This document shows positions 7,929 to 10,851 of a DNA stretch of 10,851 nucleotides, piece by piece. The number at the start of each line of letters is the position of its first letter. Positions within the stretch are counted from its first letter, which is position 1. A model generated the notes under the pieces. The model did not search any database, had not been told where the DNA came from, and worked only from the letters and a program-made list of their open reading frames with translations. This DNA is from Ferruginibacter sp. (GTDB lineage: Bacteria > Bacteroidota > Bacteroidia > Chitinophagales > Chitinophagaceae), in NCBI GenBank assembly GCA_025362765.1, contig JANYFI010000167.1, positions 1-10,851 on the forward strand, in the 5' to 3' direction. A program made the translations under genes and the position numbers.

Positions 7929-8195
7929 ATGAATAAAACACCCGATCCTATAATGGAGCACGAAGAAGTAGCCGGCAATTCTGATAGTAAAATCGATCAG
8001 GATTTTAAAGGATTTCCACATGGAAATGCGGCTGAAAATATTATCAACCCATCCACCAGGGAAGAAAAAAAAGTAGCCGCTGTAGATTTGACTGATGGAG
8101 AAAAAGTCAACAAAAAATATGAAAAAGATGAGCAGGAATCGGATGGTTCCGGAGGCGCATTTGGCGGAACAGAAAACATGCGGGATGATGATTAA
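7929..8195 (+). CDS. Small acidic hydrophilic protein of unknown function
   Basis: The product has 88 residues, with no signal peptide, membrane segment or cysteine, and is dominated by Asp, Glu, Lys, Asn and Gly. It looks largely disordered, with a glycine-rich and acidic tail (GSGGAFGG, ending DDD). A central stretch, IDQDFKGFPHGNAAENIINP at residues 22-41, resembles short conserved Bacteroidota proteins with an FPH motif followed by an NP motif, and is the only part that looks constrained. ATG 7929 is chosen; Met9 is an alternative. I do not recognise a function. Its neighbours are a DUF2911 gene and, further on, a DUF2383 gene, so a stress-related role is possible but is only inferred from company. 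The reading frame ends 5 bases from the convergent penicillin-acylase remnant. Confidence 0.65.
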   Translation: MNKTPDPIMEHEEVAGNSDSKIDQDFKGFPHGNAAENIINPSTREEKKVAAVDLTDGEKVNKKYEKDEQESDGSGGAFGGTENMRDDD

Positions 8196-8200
8196 TTATT

Positions 8201-8455
8201 TTACCGGATGCGCCTTTTGGCCCAAACCCTGCTAAGCAAGGCTTTTCCGGAAAGTACCACTAACTCCAAAGTTTTAAAATCGTATGCAGCATGCGCCCAG
8301 GTAAGGCCGTATGCTACGGCTGCATCAGTAGGTACAAAAATATGAGGAACACCGAAGCTGTCTCTTGCAATGGTAATGCAGGCGGGATTTATCTGTGCCT
8401 TTATTGAAACGGATAGTATCAGGAACACGAAGAGTAAAAATTTTGATTGCTACAT
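8201..8455 (-). pseudogene. Penicillin acylase (Ntn hydrolase) N-terminal remnant
   Basis: Reading minus from ATG 8455-8453, the second codon is TAG (8452-8450). The frame then gives QSKFLLFVFLILSVSIKAQ, a signal peptide, followed by ITIARDSFGVPHIF and DAAVAYGLTWAHAAYDF. These match the N-terminus of the penicillin acylase/acylhomoserine lactone acylase family, where ITxxRDxxGVPHI and AxAYGLxxAxAEDDF are conserved. The acidic pair expected in that last motif is partly lost here (AAYDF). The frame stops at 8201 after about 85 codons, against the 600-800 usual for the family. The autoprocessing Ser/Cys and the whole beta chain are gone. An AAG-to-TAG change at codon 2 is the simplest reading of the early stop. 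Restart at GTG 8428 would still give only a fragment, so it is a dead gene. Confidence 0.82.
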
Positions 8456-8474
8456 TTGACCGTTGTTACAAATG

Positions 8475-8521
8475 CCTCAAACAAAAAAGTCCCGCATATG
8501 GCGTGACTTTTTTGTTTGAGG
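8475..8521 (-). terminator. Strong Rho-independent terminator with 17-bp perfect stem
   Basis: CCTCAAACAAAAAAGTC (8475-8491) pairs perfectly with GACTTTTTTGTTTGAGG (8505-8521), and an inner CGC/GCG pair extends the helix to a small loop. It begins 13 bases beyond the stop of the DUF2383 gene on the minus strand, whose terminator it is. It also insulates the penicillin-acylase remnant downstream. The near symmetry makes it usable in both directions. Confidence 0.9.
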
Positions 8522-8533
8522 TGATCTTTCATA

Positions 8534-9004
8534 TTATGCATTTACAGCATGATGCAAGTCCCTGTATTTTTTGATAAGATTGTGTGCGATTCTCAACGTT
8601 GCCTGCTGGCTGGTAATAAGCTGACGTACTTCGATTGTCATGTCAGCGTCTGATGCTAACGCTGCATTATACGCCTTTTGAGCTGCATCTTCTCCATACT
8701 CGCATGATTCCAATACTGATTGGCGCTCATGACCGGTAAAAGTTGCTTTCACATCCATCCAGGTACGATAAATTTTACCACTAGTGGTAGTGTCTGTAGT
8801 AGCTTCGCCACCGGTTTTATTCACTTCCTGTGTTAATTCCGCTGCGTATTTTCTACTGTCATTGGCCATGCTTTGGAAGATAGCCTTTAGATCTACATCC
8901 AAATCTTTTGTTTCTTCAATGGCTTTTTCGTAACCTGTAACGCGGTCATTATTGATTTCGATGAGGTCATTTAAAACCTCTACAATTTTGTCATTTGTTT
9001 GCAT
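8534..9004 (-). CDS. DUF2383/PA2169 family four-helix-bundle (ferritin-like) protein
   Basis: The 156-residue product fits the PA2169/DUF2383 family in length and pattern. An opening amphipathic helix contains VEVLNDLIEINNDRVTGYEKA. A second helix (KAIFQSMANDSRKYAAELTQEV) is followed by a threonine-rich loop near residues 68-75. Then come YRTWMDVKATFTG, a helix with ESCEYGEDAAQKAYNAAL, and a last helix LITSQQATLRIAHNLIKKYRD. Such proteins are small, cytosolic, helical and often found with general-stress genes; the biochemical role is not established. The protein is all-helical with no signal peptide. A terminator lies just after the stop, so the gene is monocistronic. The upstream region holds two TGGCATA motifs (minus strand) that may be part of its promoter. 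Confidence 0.88.
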   Translation of the reverse strand: MQTNDKIVEVLNDLIEINNDRVTGYEKAIEETKDLDVDLKAIFQSMANDSRKYAAELTQEVNKTGGEATTDTTTSGKIYRTWMDVKATFTGHERQSVLESCEYGEDAAQKAYNAALASDADMTIEVRQLITSQQATLRIAHNLIKKYRDLHHAVNA

Positions 9005-9039
9005 AAAATGTTATTTTAGAATTAACTAAAATCTAAAAG

Positions 9040-9073
9040 TATGCCATCCATTTTTTAGATAGAAATATGCCAA
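9040..9073 (-). promoter_or_regulatory. Paired TGGCATA motifs upstream of the DUF2383 gene
   Basis: Read on the minus strand, TGGCATA occurs at 9072-9066 and again at 9046-9040, 26 bases apart, between the DUF2383 start (9004) and the divergent cyclophilin gene. The distal copy reads TTGGCATATTTCTATCT (9073-9057), a partial match to the sigma-54 -24 box without a proper -12 GC. It could be a promoter, an operator pair or chance. Confidence 0.25.
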
Positions 9074-9174
9074 GGGCAAGGATTTTTTTGCCTGTTTTGT
9101 TTCCCGGTTGGGGAAAAAATACCTTTATAATTACTACGAAGAAATTTAACAAAATATCAGTGTAATTTGGCTGC

Positions 9175-9750
9175 ATGAAAAAGCAATGGTTTATTTTATT
9201 GGTGATAGTCTTGTGTAGTTGTAGTCAAAAAAAATATGACACCCCGCATGTGCTGATTAATACCAGCTATGGTGAGGTGATAGTGGAATTGTTTCCTGAT
9301 AAAGCACCGATAACTACCGCTGCTTTTCTATTATATGTAGATTCCGGTTATTATAAAAACAGCTCATTTTACAGGGTGTTGAGTAATGAAAATGTGCCCG
9401 CCGATTTTAACACAGGCCTTATCCAGGGAGGGTTGTTTACCACCAACCCTGCGCTGTTAAACCGTATCCCGGGTATTGCGCATGAAACAACCAGTACAAC
9501 ACATTTGTCACATACAAATGGTACTATTTCCTTAGCCAGAACGTCCCCCGGAACAGCCAGTACAGAATTCTTTATCTGCATCGGCGATCAAACACAATTT
9601 GACAGCAACCGGGCGCAGGACAGTCTTGGATTTGCAGCATTTGGCCATGTGGTGGAAGGCATGGATGTGGTTAGAAGAATACAAAATAATCCGGTAAGGG
9701 GAGAAAACTTTACCGTGCCCATCCGTATTGAAAGTATACGAAGACTGTAA
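9175..9750 (+). CDS. Cyclophilin-type peptidyl-prolyl cis-trans isomerase, lipoprotein
   Basis: The 191-residue product has a lipoprotein signal peptide with a lipobox LCSC giving lipidation at Cys16, so it is exported and membrane-anchored. It should catalyse proline isomerisation in folding envelope proteins. The cyclophilin fold is seen from residue 26: VLINTSYGEVIVELFPDKAP, then FYRV with the catalytic Arg67, IQGG at 83-86, GTISLAR at 116-122, TASTEFFI at 127-134 and FGHVVEGMDVV at 156-166. The position of the usual tryptophan or equivalent in the active-site loop is replaced by FDSNRAQDS, typical of bacterial members. ATG 9175 is preferred because it begins the signal peptide directly. 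The gene is alone on the plus strand, between the DUF2383 gene and a decayed reductase pair. Confidence 0.92.
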   Translation: MKKQWFILLVIVLCSCSQKKYDTPHVLINTSYGEVIVELFPDKAPITTAAFLLYVDSGYYKNSSFYRVLSNENVPADFNTGLIQGGLFTTNPALLNRIPGIAHETTSTTHLSHTNGTISLARTSPGTASTEFFICIGDQTQFDSNRAQDSLGFAAFGHVVEGMDVVRRIQNNPVRGENFTVPIRIESIRRL

Positions 9751-9780
9751 TTTTTTTAACAACAGCTCTGGCGAAAAAAT

Positions 9781-10051
9781 TTATCTCCATTCACTTGCGT
9801 TGTTTAGCAGGTCGATATTTTCTATAGTAAGTGTAAGCAATGCCGCATCAGTTAAACATTTCAGTTGATGCGTAGAGGTTTCACTGGCTAATAGGAGTTG
9901 TTACAGATGGTCTTGCAATAAGCCAGGCAATGGCTACGCTTGCGGGTGTGCTGTTGCAGGATGCGGCTACTTTTGTTCAGCCGAAAACATTTCCCCCAAG
10001 TGTTAGCGGGGCTATCTGTAAATCTGAATTACCTAATTGTCTGTATATCAT
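9781..10051 (-). pseudogene. Aldo/keto reductase remnant: N-terminus joined to C-terminus with internal deletion
   Basis: From ATG 10051-10049 the frame reads MIYRQLGNSDLQIAPLTLGG and NVFG, the start of an NADPH-dependent aldo/keto reductase. The expected Trp25 is a stop (TGA at 9979-9977). After TK the sequence jumps to TPASVAIAWLIARPSVTTPI, which belongs near the C-terminus of the family, so roughly 200 residues including the catalytic Asp, Tyr, Lys and His are gone. One extra base near 9889 shifts the frame, after which ASETSTHQLKCLTDAALL and TIENIDLLNNASEW run to TAA at 9783-9781. The remnant is 271 bases. It starts 15 bases after the end of the upstream reductase remnant, so the two were probably one operon. 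Confidence 0.85.
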
Positions 10052-10066
10052 AATTCAGTTCTATAA

Positions 10067-10784
10067 TTAAGAAAGCTGTTGGTTGATAAAATCAATTTCT
10101 TCCGGTGTGAGTGATACGCTAATTGCTGTGGCATTTTGAACAGCCTGTTCTTTGTTTCTTGCGCCAACAAGGGCGATAGTAATGCCCGGTCTTTCCAACG
10201 TCCACCTGAGCACGAGTTGCGCCAATGTAGCGCCTTTGCTGTCGGCCAACGGTTTTATTTTTTGTAGAAAGCTGTTAGTTTTCGAAATACTTTCATGTGT
10301 AAAAAATTTATTGCCGGCACGGTGGTCCCCTGCTGCAAATTTGTAACCGGGTGTTATTTTACCCGTTAGTAATCCACGTTCCATAGGGCTGTAAGCGAGG
10401 ATAGATTTATTGTGTGCTATACACCAGGGCAGCGTGTCTGTTTCTATGCTGCGGTTAACCATGCTAAAAGGAATTTGGTTGCTTACCAGGTGAATGGATT
10501 GTTCCGCTTCCGCCATTTGTGCGGCATTGTAATTACAAACGCTTGCGTACCGAACTTTGCCCTGTTTGATCAATGTGGCAACAGCTTCCATGGTTTCGTC
10601 AATAGGGGCGTGGTATCCGGCCAGTGAATCTGGTGCAAATCAATATAATCAGTGCCCAATTTTTTCAGGCTGTTATTGCATTCCTCAATTTAATATGCCT
10701 TGTGCAGTTACTGGCCATGTTTTCGGGATAGCGGGAAACGGAAAGGATACCGGCCCGCCATTGCAGGCCAGTATTGCATTTTAA
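10067..10784 (-). pseudogene. Second aldo/keto reductase, N-terminally truncated and frameshifted
   Basis: The C-terminal 174 residues are open from ATG 10591 (MEAVATLIKQGKVRYASVCN) to TAA at 10069-10067, ending with the GARNKEQAVQNA cofactor-loop motif and LTPEEIDFINQQLS. The frame does not begin there. Upstream, in another frame, IEECNNSLKKLGTDYIDLHQ runs on into IHWPDTTP, which contains the family's active-site His. A two-base excess at 10605-10604 breaks the join to IDETMEAV. Further up, a third frame gives KCNTGLQWRAG and SRYPENMASN, resembling the Lys-bearing strand of the family, from about 10784. No N-terminal segment with the catalytic Asp and Tyr is present. Intact members are about 320 residues. 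The long ATG-started piece might be made, but it would lack most of the active site. Confidence 0.8.
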
Positions 10785-10811
10785 ACCAAAAAAAGAGGTG
10801 GTCCGATACGT

Positions 10812-10840
10812 AAAAAACAGGCAGTATAAAAATACCGCCC
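10812..10840 (-). terminator. Rho-independent terminator of a gene beyond the right edge
   Basis: Read on the minus strand, GGCGGTAT and ATACTGCC (10839-10832 and 10827-10820) form an 8-bp stem with one G-U pair and a TTTT loop, followed by a T-run (10817-10812). On the plus strand the same position gives an A-C mismatch and no T-run after the stem, so the orientation is minus. It should end a gene that enters from the right and isolate it from the reductase remnants. Confidence 0.65.
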
Positions 10841-10851
10841 GTTAACGATTG

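Noticed and set aside
9844..9872. CGCATCA/TGATGCG inverted repeat
   Set aside because: It falls inside readable reductase coding sequence (residues HQLK to TDAA), so it is best explained as chance within a gene remnant.
10152..10784. Plus-strand open frames opposite the second reductase
   Set aside because: They are antisense to a recognisable aldo/keto reductase sequence and have no domain of their own.
1..10851. CRISPR arrays, tRNA or rRNA genes, phage or plasmid functions
   Set aside because: No regularly spaced repeats, cloverleaf sequences, rRNA-like stretches, integrases or replication proteins were seen on either strand.

Overview
The window looks like chromosomal DNA from a Bacteroidota bacterium, most likely of the Chitinophagaceae type. 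The reasons are the families present (DUF2911 secreted protein, DUF2383/PA2169 four-helix protein, a soluble multi-PAS histidine kinase, a cyclic beta-1,2-glucan synthase-like protein), A-rich and nearly Shine-Dalgarno-free start regions, and an AT-leaning base composition. There is no phage, CRISPR, rRNA or tRNA signal. The assignment is inference from protein style, not from a marker gene.

Left third (1-3008, minus strand): one very long reading frame with no stop runs off the left edge. It carries the N-terminal part and the GT84-like glucosyltransferase domain of an NdvB-type cyclic beta-1,2-glucan synthase. A 229-base divergent intergenic region with a perfect 9-bp inverted repeat separates it from the central signalling operon.

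Centre (3238-6803, plus strand): a cytosolic histidine kinase of 1060 residues with about six PAS modules is followed 2 bases later by a stand-alone CheY-like receiver, so the two form a signalling pair. The receiver is followed within 10 bases by a 141-bp element with 17-bp perfect terminal inverted repeats and a flanking TAA duplication. I read this as a MITE. Then comes an AT-rich gap with further small palindromes.

Right-centre (7186-9004): a secreted DUF2911 protein with a strong terminator, a small acidic hydrophilic protein of 88 residues, a collapsed penicillin-acylase remnant (minus), a strong terminator and a DUF2383 ferritin-like protein (minus).

Right end (9175-10851): a cyclophilin-type peptidyl-prolyl isomerase lipoprotein, then two tandem, decayed aldo/keto reductases on the minus strand, each with frameshifts and large losses, and a terminator on the minus strand that belongs to a gene beyond the right edge. 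Three independent gene remnants in about 2.6 kb make the right end a zone of gene decay. I found no clear undescribed multi-gene system. The most unusual items are the MITE-like element, the reconstructable pseudogenes, and the juxtaposition of the glucan synthase with a six-PAS sensor.
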